DNA of 56,311 nucleotides. Origin: Bacteroidales bacterium (GTDB lineage Bacteria > Bacteroidota > Bacteroidia > Bacteroidales > F082). Both the position numbers and the translations under genes were made by a program. Position 1 is the first letter of the stretch. Each line of letters begins with the position of its first letter. The notes below the pieces were generated by a model that did no database searches, was not told the origin of the DNA, and saw only the letters and a list, made by a program, of their open reading frames with translations. The DNA lies in assembly GCA_028696715.1 (NCBI GenBank), contig JAQVGO010000006.1, forward strand, positions 1 to 56,311, in the 5' to 3' direction. This document shows, one piece after another, positions 45,148-53,940 of this stretch.

Positions 45148-46626
45148 ATGATGGTTAAATCGAAATGGAAAGTTGAAAGCCTTATCTTTGCCACCACAAG
45201 AAAGATGTCTATGACAGGTGCCAGCGAAATACTTGCCACAAATAGTAAAGCTTTACGGATCAACCTTGATTCGACCATTTATGGCAGTTTTGCCGAGATT
45301 GGCGGAGGGCAGGAGGTTGGGCGTAATTTTTTTCATGCAGGAGGAGCCTCAGGCACTATTGCCAAAACTATTTCGGCTTACGACAAGAGCTATAGTGATG
45401 CAATTTATTGCAAAGACAGGAGTGCTAAACGATATGTCTCGCGCGAGCGGTTGTTGTTGATGCTTGATGCCGAATATGAGGAACTTACGCGATTGTTACA
45501 GCACAAAGTAAAATCGGAAACACGATTTTTTACTTTTGCCGATACGGTTTCAACATTGAATTATTTTAAGGATAATGTGAGCCACGGTTGGATGGGTGTT
45601 CGGTTTCAACTTAGGCAGGGAGGTAATTACAATCAGGTTATTTTGCATGTACGGCTGTTGGAGAATGATAATGTGTTGCAGCAAAATACCCTCGGAATAT
45701 TAGGCGTGAATTTGATTTATGCCTGTTTTTATTTATCCGACAGGCCTAATGCTTTTTTGCAGTCGCTGATGGATAACCTGAGCAGCGACAGGTTGGCCAT
45801 CACCATGATACATATGAGTGGCCCTGAACTGAGTTATGTAGATAACCGCTTGCTTGGTGTTCAGCTGGTAAAAAATGGGATGACAAAAGCCATCATGTTC
45901 GATCGCTATGGCGATGTGCAGGAGCCTGATGATATGTTATACAAGAAAAACGTTTTGTTGTTCAGAGGTAGTTTTCGTCCGGTAACCTATGTTACTACCG
46001 ATATGCTAAAAACCAGTTACAGTTTGTTCAAAAAGGATGAAGATTATGATAAATCCAATACCCTTTCCTTGTGTGAGATTACATTGAATAACCTATTTGA
46101 AAAAGACGATTTCGATGAGCGTGATTTTCTTGAGCGGGTTGATCTGCTTAATGAGATGGGTCAGCATGTGATGGTGAGCAACTTCAGGGAGTTTTACAAA
46201 CTGGTGAGTTATCTTTCGCAGTTCAGAACGATTAAGCTCCGCCTTGTGATTGGGCTCGACACCTTCGAAAAAGTGATGGATGAAAGCTATTACGCTGATT
46301 TAAAAGGAGGCATACTCGAAGCCCTCGGAAAGCTGTTTCCCGATAATGTTAAGGTATATCTTTATCCTGTTTTAAATCCGGTAACTAACAAACAGCTTCA
46401 AAGTCAGGATCTTAAATGGGAAGTACAAGTCAAACATCTGTATCAGCATTTGCTAGAGAATCGGAAAATTATTGACATTCAGGAAGCTCATCCCCAGTTT
46501 TTATCTATCCGTTCGCACGAAGTGCTTGAAATGCTCAGGCTGGGCGATTCGAATTGGGAAACCCATGTTCCTGTCTTTATAGCTAAAAGAATCAAAGCCA
46601 GGAAGTTATTTGGCTATTCAGAATAA
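45148..46626 (+). CDS. Conserved protein of unknown function
   Basis: 492 residues, no signal peptide or membrane helix, predicted cytoplasmic. The conserved-looking N-terminal block [60 protein letters not shown] is one I associate with a widespread uncharacterised family. Some databases label it a nicotinate-nucleotide adenylyltransferase, but no nucleotidyltransferase HxGH motif is visible, so I do not adopt that. The C-terminal half contains [26 protein letters not shown] and [14 protein letters not shown]. It is followed 28 bases later by ppnP and may be cotranscribed. A second ATG at 45151 is possible. Confidence 0.8.
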   Translation: MMVKSKWKVESLIFATTRKMSMTGASEILATNSKALRINLDSTIYGSFAEIGGGQEVGRNFFHAGGASGTIAKTISAYDKSYSDAIYCKDRSAKRYVSRERLLLMLDAEYEELTRLLQHKVKSETRFFTFADTVSTLNYFKDNVSHGWMGVRFQLRQGGNYNQVILHVRLLENDNVLQQNTLGILGVNLIYACFYLSDRPNAFLQSLMDNLSSDRLAITMIHMSGPELSYVDNRLLGVQLVKNGMTKAIMFDRYGDVQEPDDMLYKKNVLLFRGSFRPVTYVTTDMLKTSYSLFKKDEDYDKSNTLSLCEITLNNLFEKDDFDERDFLERVDLLNEMGQHVMVSNFREFYKLVSYLSQFRTIKLRLVIGLDTFEKVMDESYYADLKGGILEALGKLFPDNVKVYLYPVLNPVTNKQLQSQDLKWEVQVKHLYQHLLENRKIIDIQEAHPQFLSIRSHEVLEMLRLGDSNWETHVPVFIAKRIKARKLFGYSE

Positions 46627-46654
46627 TTATTGTATTACCAAAACCATTTTTATC

Positions 46655-46936
46655 ATGTTCAAGACTAATGAGTATTTTGACGGGAAAGTAAAATCTATTG
46701 CATTCGAAACTGCTTCGGCCCCTGCCACTATAGGTGTGATGGCTGCCGGTGCTTACGAATTTGGAACTTCAACTATCGAGCATATGACCGTTGTTACAGG
46801 AGAAATGAAAGTCGTTTTGCCCGGAAAAACTCAGCCGGAAACCTTTATGGCCGGTCAAACCTTTATCGTTGAAAAAAACACAAAATTCAAAGTTGAAGTA
46901 AGCGAAGATACAGCGTATCTATGTGTATATAAGTGA
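46655..46936 (+). CDS. ppnP: Pyrimidine/purine nucleoside phosphorylase
   Basis: 93 residues from ATG 46655, matching the length of E. coli PpnP (YaiE, 94 aa); an upstream in-frame ATG at 46610 overlaps the previous gene and adds atypical residues. A single cupin barrel: [45 protein letters not shown] and [16 protein letters not shown] are typical. It phosphorolyses several nucleosides to base and ribose 1-phosphate. Its neighbour is an uncharacterised protein, suggesting a nucleotide- or nucleoside-related role for that one. Confidence 0.9.
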   Translation: MFKTNEYFDGKVKSIAFETASAPATIGVMAAGAYEFGTSTIEHMTVVTGEMKVVLPGKTQPETFMAGQTFIVEKNTKFKVEVSEDTAYLCVYK

Positions 46937-47109
46937 TATACGCAATAAAACATTCTGCGTGCCGAACGAAATTGTGCAGCAAAGTTTTTCGTTTAACGAA
47001 ATCTAATGTCTCTCTAAACGCAAACCGTACGGACAAGTGATAGCGAAATTTGGAATTTCAGGAATCAGTCAATACAGATTTTTCGTACGGAATATTGAGT
47101 GACAAGCAA

Positions 47110-48114
47110 TTAAACACCTGCTTCGCTAAAACTGACTAATTGTTGTCGCTTTTCGTCCCACAGCCTGAGTTTGAGCGTGTATAGGCTATCCATCAGCTTC
47201 ACGGGTACAACTTGTTGAAAGGGTTTGTTCTCGTTGTGACAGCGTTCCAATTTATAGTTTGGTATTTTAGAACTCAGGTGATGGATATGGTGAAAGCCGA
47301 TATTGCCCGAGAACCACTGGAGCACCCTCGGCAATTTCAGGTACGAAGCACCTGTAATAGCTACTGTGCTGTAGTCCCATTCCTCATCGCGATACCAATG
47401 TACGTCAGGAAACTGATGCTGCACATAAAACAGAAAAACTCCGCCGGCAGAAGCCAGATAGGTTATTGGCAGCTGAATCAGTAAAAATGTTTTAAACCCA
47501 ACAAGCAGGCTAAGACCAAGCACCAAGACCAGCAATCCTAAATTGGTGAAATAAACACTTAACCGTTCTCTCCTGCTAAAGTCTTTTCGCGTAAAACGGT
47601 GGCTTACCAAAAACATTAAGGGGGCACCGATCAGAAACATCACAATCGGATTTCGGTAGGCGCGATACCAGTACTGACGTTTTTTCGAAAGCGCATTAAA
47701 CTCCTCTACTGTTAATGTCCACACATCGCCAATTCCGCGTTTGTCAAGGTTTCCGGCCGTCCGGTGGTGTATAAGGTGCGCGTGATGCCAGCGGTGATAA
47801 GGTGTAAAAGTGAGTATGCCTAAAAAGATTCCGACAGCATCGTTGGCAAGCTTCGATTTAAAAAAGGCACCATGTCCGCAGTCGTGAAAAATGATAAATA
47901 GCCTGACTGTTAATCCGGCAGCGATAATCACCAATGGAATCACTAACCAATAAGAGATTTGTATGGCATAAATCATGAGTATCCACAGGCCAACATACGG
48001 AAGGAAGGTGTTGGCAATTTGCCATAAACTGCTGCTGATTGAAGAGGTTTTGTAATTTTTGATCAGCTTTAGTAAGTTTTTATGATCGCCTGCTGATTTT
48101 GTTTGTTGTAGCAT
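47110..48114 (-). CDS. Membrane fatty acid desaturase
   Basis: 334 residues with about four to six membrane helices. The three His boxes that hold the di-iron centre are intact: HDCGH (77-81), HRWHH...HLIHH (107-117) and HHIHH (275-279). It introduces a double bond into membrane acyl chains using oxygen, which implies at least occasional exposure to oxygen. The regiochemistry cannot be predicted. Transcribed alone from a -7 box at 48128-48135; the 3' side (46937-47109) is empty. Confidence 0.92.
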   Translation of the reverse strand: MLQQTKSAGDHKNLLKLIKNYKTSSISSSLWQIANTFLPYVGLWILMIYAIQISYWLVIPLVIIAAGLTVRLFIIFHDCGHGAFFKSKLANDAVGIFLGILTFTPYHRWHHAHLIHHRTAGNLDKRGIGDVWTLTVEEFNALSKKRQYWYRAYRNPIVMFLIGAPLMFLVSHRFTRKDFSRRERLSVYFTNLGLLVLVLGLSLLVGFKTFLLIQLPITYLASAGGVFLFYVQHQFPDVHWYRDEEWDYSTVAITGASYLKLPRVLQWFSGNIGFHHIHHLSSKIPNYKLERCHNENKPFQQVVPVKLMDSLYTLKLRLWDEKRQQLVSFSEAGV

Positions 48115-48127
48115 CTGTTCTTTTTCA

Positions 48128-48135
48128 CAAAGGTA
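48128..48135 (-). promoter_or_regulatory. -7 promoter box of the desaturase gene
   Basis: The minus strand reads TACCTTTG, an exact match, 13 bases before the start codon, so the leader is only a few bases long. Confidence 0.55.
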
Positions 48136-48253
48136 CTACAGTAGCAGTCTTAATAATCCGATTATTGTTTATTTAAGAGATTTCTAACAAAAACAGGACT
48201 GTTTTAGGATGGATTGTCAGCAAAATCACAACATCGAATCACACAGCTTTTGC

Positions 48254-48829
48254 TCAAGTCAGGCCGAAGCGTTCAACAATAAAATATTCCGGGCCGCTTT
48301 TATGCAGGATGCTTTCGTAAAGCCTCACTTCTTTGATAGTTGTTTTGAGGTATGACTGCTGCGGAATACTTTGCACCACTTGTTGGAAATATGGTTTTTG
48401 TTTCAATTGTTTGATCCTTCCCAGGGTGAGGTGAGGCACAAAGTTTTGTCTGTCGCGTTTAAATCCAATGCTATCCAGTTGGTTGAGCAGGTTTTCGGTT
48501 AATGAAAATAGTTCGTTGGGTGGGGTTTTTGTCCCCAGCCAAAGCACTTTGGGGTCGTATCTGCTGCCAAAGATTCCGGTCTTATTAAAATCGAGGGTGA
48601 AGCTTTTGTGTTGTGAAACACAATCCTGTGTTGTTGAAATGATTTGAGGAATCAGAGCCGTACGAACCGGACCGAGGAATTTTATTGTAAGATGGAGGTT
48701 TTGCAGTTTCACCCAGTTGATCTTTTCGGTTGCCAACTGATGCTTGAGCTGATCAAGAAGCCCGCGCAGAGGATCTGTATCCGGAAGCGGAATGGCTATG
48801 AAGAGTCGTTTTATATAATTATCAGTCAT
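48254..48829 (-). CDS. thpR: RNA 2',3'-cyclic phosphodiesterase (2H family)
   Basis: 191 residues from ATG 48829 (MTDNYIKRLFIAIPLP), the usual start of the family; the longer frame to 48934 would cross the divergent promoter of the next gene. Two HxTx motifs, HLTIKFLG and HLTLGRIK, provide the paired catalytic His of 2H phosphoesterases. It acts on 2',3'-cyclic phosphate RNA ends and, in vitro, as a 2'-5' RNA ligase. Confidence 0.92.
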   Translation of the reverse strand: MTDNYIKRLFIAIPLPDTDPLRGLLDQLKHQLATEKINWVKLQNLHLTIKFLGPVRTALIPQIISTTQDCVSQHKSFTLDFNKTGIFGSRYDPKVLWLGTKTPPNELFSLTENLLNQLDSIGFKRDRQNFVPHLTLGRIKQLKQKPYFQQVVQSIPQQSYLKTTIKEVRLYESILHKSGPEYFIVERFGLT

Positions 48830-48859
48830 GAGAGATTGCTTTTTCAGCTGGAATTCAAC

Positions 48860-48890
48860 TTGCAAATATCGTTGATTTGCACTATTTTTG
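48860..48890 (+). promoter_or_regulatory. Complete -33/-7 promoter
   Basis: TTG at 48860-48862 and TATTTTTG at 48883-48890 are separated by exactly 20 bases, matching both elements of the Bacteroidota housekeeping promoter. It drives the coiled-coil gene at 48917 and overlaps the divergent thpR promoter region. Confidence 0.7.
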
Positions 48891-48916
48891 CATAACGAAA
48901 TGGAAACATAAGTATT

Positions 48917-49840
48917 ATGGAAAAGTCCGCTCAAAATCAGCCTATCCCTTCGCCAAATGCAACCAGATGGCTATACATTATTCTGGCAATTTTTGCATTG
49001 ATAATTATTGGCTTATCCATTTGGCTGATTTCAACCAAATCGAATTTGCGTGTGTTGCAGGAAGAAAAAGATCAGCAACGCATTGCGCTGGTGCGTGAGG
49101 TTGACAGCTTAATAGTGGCACATAACCAAACCAAAGAAGCCTATGGGGCACTGGCCGACTCGCTTATGGCCAAGGATAGTGTGATACAGGCCAATGCCGT
49201 TGAGATTAAAAAATTGCTCAATACTCAATGGGAGTATTATAAGATCAAAAAGAAACTCGAACAGCTTCAGGTGATTTCTCAGGGCTATGTAAGGCAGATG
49301 GATTCATTATATTCCGTAAACCGTGAGCTTACAGAGGAGAACGAGCGTATCCGTGAGGAGTTTAACCTGGAACGCAAACGTAATATCCAGTTAAGTAAGG
49401 TTAAAGAAGAGCTTACCGATGTGGTTGAGATGGCTGCCGAAATGCGTACCTTCAACGTATCTGCTGCAGGTATTCGTCAGCGTGGTAGCAACAGAGAGGT
49501 GGAGACAGATAAGGTAAAAAGAGTTGAGCGTATTAAGGTATGTTTCACCCTGGCTGAAAACAAAGTTGTAGCGGCCGGTACCAAACAAATCTATATCCGA
49601 ATCGCAGCACCCGATCGTAAAGTTTTGGCCAAAGGCCGTGGTGATGAATATTCCTTTGTGGTTCAGGGCGAGAGATTACAATATTCAGTCATGGAAACCA
49701 TTGACTATCAGAATCAAAATCAGGAAGTTTGTGTTTATTGGGATAAACGCGACACCCAGGAACTACAGGAGGGTGTTTATGCCGTTGATATATACGAGGG
49801 CGAAAGTTTGATCGGTCAGGTGAATTTTACCTTACGATAA
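48917..49840 (+). CDS. Membrane-anchored coiled-coil protein, function unknown
   Basis: 307 residues. A short cytoplasmic N-terminus, one transmembrane helix (about 18-41, WLYIILAIFALIIIGLSIWLI), a long coiled coil (about 45-175, rich in heptads such as LTEENERIREEFNLERKRN), and a C-terminal beta-rich domain (KVCFTLAENKVVAAGTKQIYIRI... QEVCVYW... EGVYAVDIYEGESLIGQVNFTLR) facing the periplasm. Its layout recalls envelope adaptor or sensor proteins. No named family recognised. Strong individual promoter, convergent with recO. Confidence 0.8.
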   Translation: MEKSAQNQPIPSPNATRWLYIILAIFALIIIGLSIWLISTKSNLRVLQEEKDQQRIALVREVDSLIVAHNQTKEAYGALADSLMAKDSVIQANAVEIKKLLNTQWEYYKIKKKLEQLQVISQGYVRQMDSLYSVNRELTEENERIREEFNLERKRNIQLSKVKEELTDVVEMAAEMRTFNVSAAGIRQRGSNREVETDKVKRVERIKVCFTLAENKVVAAGTKQIYIRIAAPDRKVLAKGRGDEYSFVVQGERLQYSVMETIDYQNQNQEVCVYWDKRDTQELQEGVYAVDIYEGESLIGQVNFTLR

Positions 49841-49855
49841 GGCTCAACCGTTTAC

Positions 49856-50584
49856 TCAGCCCAGCACTACCCTAAGAATTTCGTGCGACTTTAGCCCATT
49901 GAAGCCGGGCAGGTGTAATTTGTAATAGTTGATCAATTCACCAAGCAGCTGTCGCCTGTAATTGGGATTCCATTTGAGTGATGCCAATTGCTCCGGGACT
50001 ATAGAGGCAAGCTGGTGCAAATAATCGCTCAGTGATTCATTTAAAAAATAAGGATGCTCGGGCTGCTGTTTTTTATATTGACCTTCCATCATATCAAAAG
50101 TTGCTCCATTACTAAAGCTGTTATTTTTGGGATAAAAACCTAAAAAACGACTTAACTCCAGCATAAGATAATGCGGAAAGGCAGCATACGAACCCGTTGT
50201 CAGATCGAGCCATTGGATGGTTTGAATTAAAAAATCAAAGAGATCGGGATCAGATTCCTGGCTATGAATGGCATGACTAAGCAGCTCACTCATAAACATC
50301 AGCACGGCATTTTTCCCCATGTCCTGATGAAGCTGGTGAAAGCTTATTTCCAGGCTGATTTCCTGCATATAATGAAGCTCTTTGCCTTGCTTGTGCTGGC
50401 TCACAAATTGAATCACACTCATGGGCTGAAAGAGTGCCGGCCTGAACTTCGATCGTTTTTGAAAGACACCTTTAATGAGGTACGACTGCAAACCGAAAGT
50501 ATCAGTATAAACCTTAACGATCAGGCTTGTATCGCTATATCTGATTTGATTTAATACAATCCCGCGGATTTTGTCAGCACCCAT
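49856..50584 (-). CDS. recO: DNA repair protein RecO
   Basis: 242 residues. The N-terminal OB fold reads GIVLNQIRYSDTSLIVKVYTDTFGLQSYLIKGVFQ, followed by a helical domain (ELSRFLGFYPKNN). It loads RecA on SSB-coated single-stranded DNA with RecR. The zinc-binding Cys cluster seen in some RecO proteins is absent. Its ATG immediately follows the porZ stop (TAAATG on the minus strand), so it is probably translationally coupled to porZ. Confidence 0.88.
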   Translation of the reverse strand: MGADKIRGIVLNQIRYSDTSLIVKVYTDTFGLQSYLIKGVFQKRSKFRPALFQPMSVIQFVSQHKQGKELHYMQEISLEISFHQLHQDMGKNAVLMFMSELLSHAIHSQESDPDLFDFLIQTIQWLDLTTGSYAAFPHYLMLELSRFLGFYPKNNSFSNGATFDMMEGQYKKQQPEHPYFLNESLSDYLHQLASIVPEQLASLKWNPNYRRQLLGELINYYKLHLPGFNGLKSHEILRVVLG

Positions 50585-52915
50585 TTAGCGCATCATCATA
50601 ATTTTGGTTACTATGGTTTCAATGCCTGCGTCGTCACTTACAAAAACAAGATAAATTCCTGGTTCAACTGCTTTTCCATTAAGCGTACGGCCATCCCAGA
50701 CAGCTTGTCCGCCTTCGGCCCGGGTTTGATAAACCAGACTTCCGTTTATGGTCGTAATTTTGAGGATGGCATTGCGCACAAGTCCTTTGATGGCTATAGG
50801 TCCGGTATATTCGCGGCGTACCGGATTTGGGTATGCATAAACTTCACTGTTTGTTGGTTCTCCGGGAGTTGCAATTCCTTTGTAAGAAATAATCCCGTTG
50901 TTTGTACCAAAGAACACTTCACCATCATCTGTAATGGCAATGCTGTTTACGGTATTTGAGAGCAAGGGGCTGTTAGCCGTATTGAAATAATTCAATTGTT
51001 CCAGACCATCGGGCGACATCTGGAATACACCATTTTCGGTGCCAAACCATTTGTTGTTGCCCCCATCAATGGCAATCGAAAGGATCTTTTCGCTCCCGAG
51101 CAGGTAATCAGCTTGCCCGGTGCCATCATTGCGGGGAACTAAAATTCTTGTAGCATCAAAATTCTGGCCTTGCATAAAAATCCGTTCTGTGTTGTAAAAA
51201 ACAGCTGGTCCGGCATCTGTGCCTACCCATACTGCACCTTCCAGGTCATCAGCCATCGAAAGAAGTTGATTGCCTGGGATTGCTCCATTTCCGGCCGTGC
51301 CATTTAGTATTTTTAACTTATCATCCGTAGCAATGTCGAAGGTGTTATTGTCATTAAATACCATCACCATGCCTTCATTTCTGCGAATGATCCACTTGTA
51401 GTTATTCCTGTCGATGATCATATTGCCGATGTCGATTCCGCTGGCCGAAGCTCCCAGGCTAAATGATTGCCATTCGCCTGAAGGGGTTCGCATCGAAAGT
51501 AGATTGGGTGCGCCGGTGTTGGCTGCCCAAAGATTGTTATAGCTGTCAAAATCAAGCCCGCTGATGTTCACCAGATTTGGATCGGCTACCCAATGTTGCA
51601 GACTGCTGTTGTGTTCAGAATAAACTTCGGCAAGCTGGTTATTTTCAAATGCCATGATGCCCTCCTGCCAGCTTCCGATGTAGGCTTTGTTGGTGTTTTG
51701 TGGATCAATGGCAACACTCACAAAATCAGAAATAGTGTCGAAAGCAGCTGTATTAGCGCGGTTGTGCGTTGTCCAGCTAGTGCCATCATAAGCAAATACG
51801 CCATCAGCCATATATAATTTAGCCCAGTTGTTGGCACGTCCTCCACTGGCCACCCACACCTTGTTGCCGCGGGCTTTAAGTTCGTAAACATTTATAGTTC
51901 CGGGGCCGTTGGGTTTGAAGTCTTCTCCATCAAATCCATTGGTTGTTTTGATCAAACCACGCCACCGATCACCAATCCAATAAGTGTTACGGCTGTCGCG
52001 CACTACTGCCTTGGGTTCGATGGATGCACTGCCGGGATTGTAGAAGTTCCTTTCGAGTTGGAGTTGCGTATCGTAAACATAGAGGTTGTAGTTGTTGCAA
52101 ATAAGTAGCTGGTCTTCATAGGCACGTATCATTGCTCTCCGGGAGGTGTTTTCGCGCTCAAAATAGTCCCATTGATCACCATTAAAAATGAACAGGGTGT
52201 CAGCATTGTAAACATTTTTTGAATAGTTAAGTAATATCCAATTGTTAAAAGTTTCGATTTGGTTGTAGGAAAGGTCGGGATGAACGAGTGTTTCGTCTTT
52301 GGTCCAGGCATTGTAATCTGCCAGATTTGGACTTTCCAGACTGGCATAATACACCCCGGATTCAGTGGCTGCATACAGTTTTTCATCGTAGATATCCAAA
52401 TCAAACACATTGATATAGCTTCCCTGCGATCCAATTAAATAGGTGTCGTTCACTTCCTGTCGTTCGATGTCGAGTACCACTATACCAAATCCACAGGAAA
52501 GATAGGCCAGTTTGTTGTGAAACATCACATTGTTAATGGTTTTATTACCGATTAGCTCTTTGTCTTTGATGTCGCTAAGGTTGATGATTCCTTCATCAGT
52601 AATAAGATCAACATTACTATTTTTGTAAGCAATCAACAAAACCTGCAAGCTTTCACTAAATTCGATGGAGCTGATCCCGATATCGCTGAGGCCGTTAACT
52701 TTGTTCAAGAGGCTCAGGCTATTATCTTCGTTATCATAAATAAACAATTCATAGGGCGTTGCAGCATAGATTTTTGAATCCCATGCTTCTACATCAATCA
52801 CATGTTGATAGGGCAGATGTGTGCGCCATTGTCCGATGCCTGTGTTTTGAGCCGAAAGTAGGATCGGCAAGAAAGCCATTAAAATCCCAAAACCGAAATT
52901 TCTGAAAGTATGCAT
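50585..52915 (-). CDS. porZ: Type IX secretion component PorZ
   Basis: 776 residues, the length I recall for Porphyromonas gingivalis PorZ. A signal peptide (cleavage near LLSAQN) is followed by two beta-propeller regions with repeated blades (IYAATPYELFIYDNED, KLYAATESGVYYASLE, WVGTDAGPAVFYN, KWFGTENGVFQMSPDG, VFFGTNNGIISYKG). The C-terminal domain is type IX sorting-like (VYAYPNPVRREYTGP, AVWDGRTLNGKAVEPGIYLVFV). PorZ sits on the cell surface and feeds anionic lipopolysaccharide to the sortase that anchors secreted cargo. It is cotranscribed with recO. Confidence 0.88.
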   Translation of the reverse strand: MHTFRNFGFGILMAFLPILLSAQNTGIGQWRTHLPYQHVIDVEAWDSKIYAATPYELFIYDNEDNSLSLLNKVNGLSDIGISSIEFSESLQVLLIAYKNSNVDLITDEGIINLSDIKDKELIGNKTINNVMFHNKLAYLSCGFGIVVLDIERQEVNDTYLIGSQGSYINVFDLDIYDEKLYAATESGVYYASLESPNLADYNAWTKDETLVHPDLSYNQIETFNNWILLNYSKNVYNADTLFIFNGDQWDYFERENTSRRAMIRAYEDQLLICNNYNLYVYDTQLQLERNFYNPGSASIEPKAVVRDSRNTYWIGDRWRGLIKTTNGFDGEDFKPNGPGTINVYELKARGNKVWVASGGRANNWAKLYMADGVFAYDGTSWTTHNRANTAAFDTISDFVSVAIDPQNTNKAYIGSWQEGIMAFENNQLAEVYSEHNSSLQHWVADPNLVNISGLDFDSYNNLWAANTGAPNLLSMRTPSGEWQSFSLGASASGIDIGNMIIDRNNYKWIIRRNEGMVMVFNDNNTFDIATDDKLKILNGTAGNGAIPGNQLLSMADDLEGAVWVGTDAGPAVFYNTERIFMQGQNFDATRILVPRNDGTGQADYLLGSEKILSIAIDGGNNKWFGTENGVFQMSPDGLEQLNYFNTANSPLLSNTVNSIAITDDGEVFFGTNNGIISYKGIATPGEPTNSEVYAYPNPVRREYTGPIAIKGLVRNAILKITTINGSLVYQTRAEGGQAVWDGRTLNGKAVEPGIYLVFVSDDAGIETIVTKIMMMR

Positions 52916-52991
52916 ACCTTAATTTTTAATTGGATTGGCTATTAAGCCAATTTATAAACTAAAAAAGAGCTGATTTATTGTTATTTGTTAA

Positions 52992-53690
52992 TTAAAAGCG
53001 AAATCTCCAAACCAAGCCTAGATTGAACATCTGTACGGGGCGTTTGTCAACCCTAATTCCTGCTGAAGTGTGAAAGCCAAATTCGGGCGAGGCATTTATC
53101 CATTGAAAATTTAATCCGGCCTCGTAGCAATCTTTTATCGGGTAATACACCGCTATTTCGGCAGAAAAAACCGCACAGTAATCCTTAGCCGAAGTGATTT
53201 CGTAATAAGCAGGACCCGTCATAAAATATCGTGGTTTATAAAGTTGATAAGGCGTTTGTGAATGCAAAAATCCTGCTTTGATGCCTGCTTCAGCCAAAAA
53301 GAGTCCTGCAAGTGTAAAGGTATAAGATGTTCCGGCCAAAAAAAATACCTGCCGAATTGCTTCACTCCGGATATAAACATCTTCCATAAAAGGGTCGTTT
53401 TGAACAGTAACCAAACCCAGGGCTGATACATTTACGGCATGTAAGGCTATACCGCTTTCGGCTGCCAGCGACCAGTTTTTATATACCGGATGATTTAATT
53501 CAACAATTCCGCTAAAACCCGTTTCCGCAAAACTTCCTGTGTGTAACTGGTGTGCAGCAAAATCACCTAAAGGAATGCTAACAGCTGGTTTGATCGCAAC
53601 TTTCCAATCCCTGGCAAAAATTGAGTTGAAGCATAAAGTGGTTAAAATGAGTGCAATAATTACAGATAACCTGACCATAAGGTGCTGCAT
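52992..53690 (-). CDS. Outer-membrane beta-barrel-like protein
   Basis: 232 residues from ATG 53690 (MQHLMVRLSVIIALILTTLCFNSIFA signal); starts at 53720 or 53678 are also possible. The mature chain alternates hydrophobic and polar residues (WKVAIKPAVSIPLGDF, WSLAAESGIALHAVNV, LFLAEAGIKAGFLHS, YCAVFSAEIAVYYPI) and ends in VWRFRF with a terminal Phe, the usual signature for outer-membrane barrel insertion. A small eight-stranded-type barrel is likely. Function unknown. 76 bases upstream of porZ on the same strand. Confidence 0.65.
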   Translation of the reverse strand: MQHLMVRLSVIIALILTTLCFNSIFARDWKVAIKPAVSIPLGDFAAHQLHTGSFAETGFSGIVELNHPVYKNWSLAAESGIALHAVNVSALGLVTVQNDPFMEDVYIRSEAIRQVFFLAGTSYTFTLAGLFLAEAGIKAGFLHSQTPYQLYKPRYFMTGPAYYEITSAKDYCAVFSAEIAVYYPIKDCYEAGLNFQWINASPEFGFHTSAGIRVDKRPVQMFNLGLVWRFRF

Positions 53691-53833
53691 ACCGGAAGCA
53701 ATTTGTTTGCGAAGATGCACAAAAAGGGCGAAATAAGTTCATTTTGCGTAGCAAACTCTTCGGAATAGTTTATCGGTTTATGCGCCGAAATACTCCAGAA
53801 AATTGAAAAAACAAGCATAAAAAAATGTTGGAA

Positions 53834-53864
53834 TTGCGTTAGATCATTAATTCTTGTATTTTTG
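53834..53864 (+). promoter_or_regulatory. Complete -33/-7 promoter of the Crp/Fnr gene
   Basis: TTG at 53834-53836 and TATTTTTG at 53857-53864 are separated by 20 bases, matching both promoter elements, with a leader of about 70 bases to the ATG at 53941. Confidence 0.65.
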
Positions 53865-53940
53865 ATCACCTGTTAGCTGTCTAAAAACAAACAAAGAGCC
53901 TTTTAACTTTATGTAGCTTTTGCAGAATAAAACTCAGTTT

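Noticed and set aside
45148..46626. Nicotinate-nucleotide adenylyltransferase annotation
   Set aside because: Related proteins are sometimes labelled this way, but no HxGH-type nucleotidyltransferase motif or adenylyltransferase fold signature is visible.
48190..48205. Palindrome AAAACAGGACTGTTTT as a terminator or operator
   Set aside because: The stem is only six to seven bases with a two- to four-base loop, AT-rich, and not accompanied by a U tract in the needed direction; no regulator can be tied to it.
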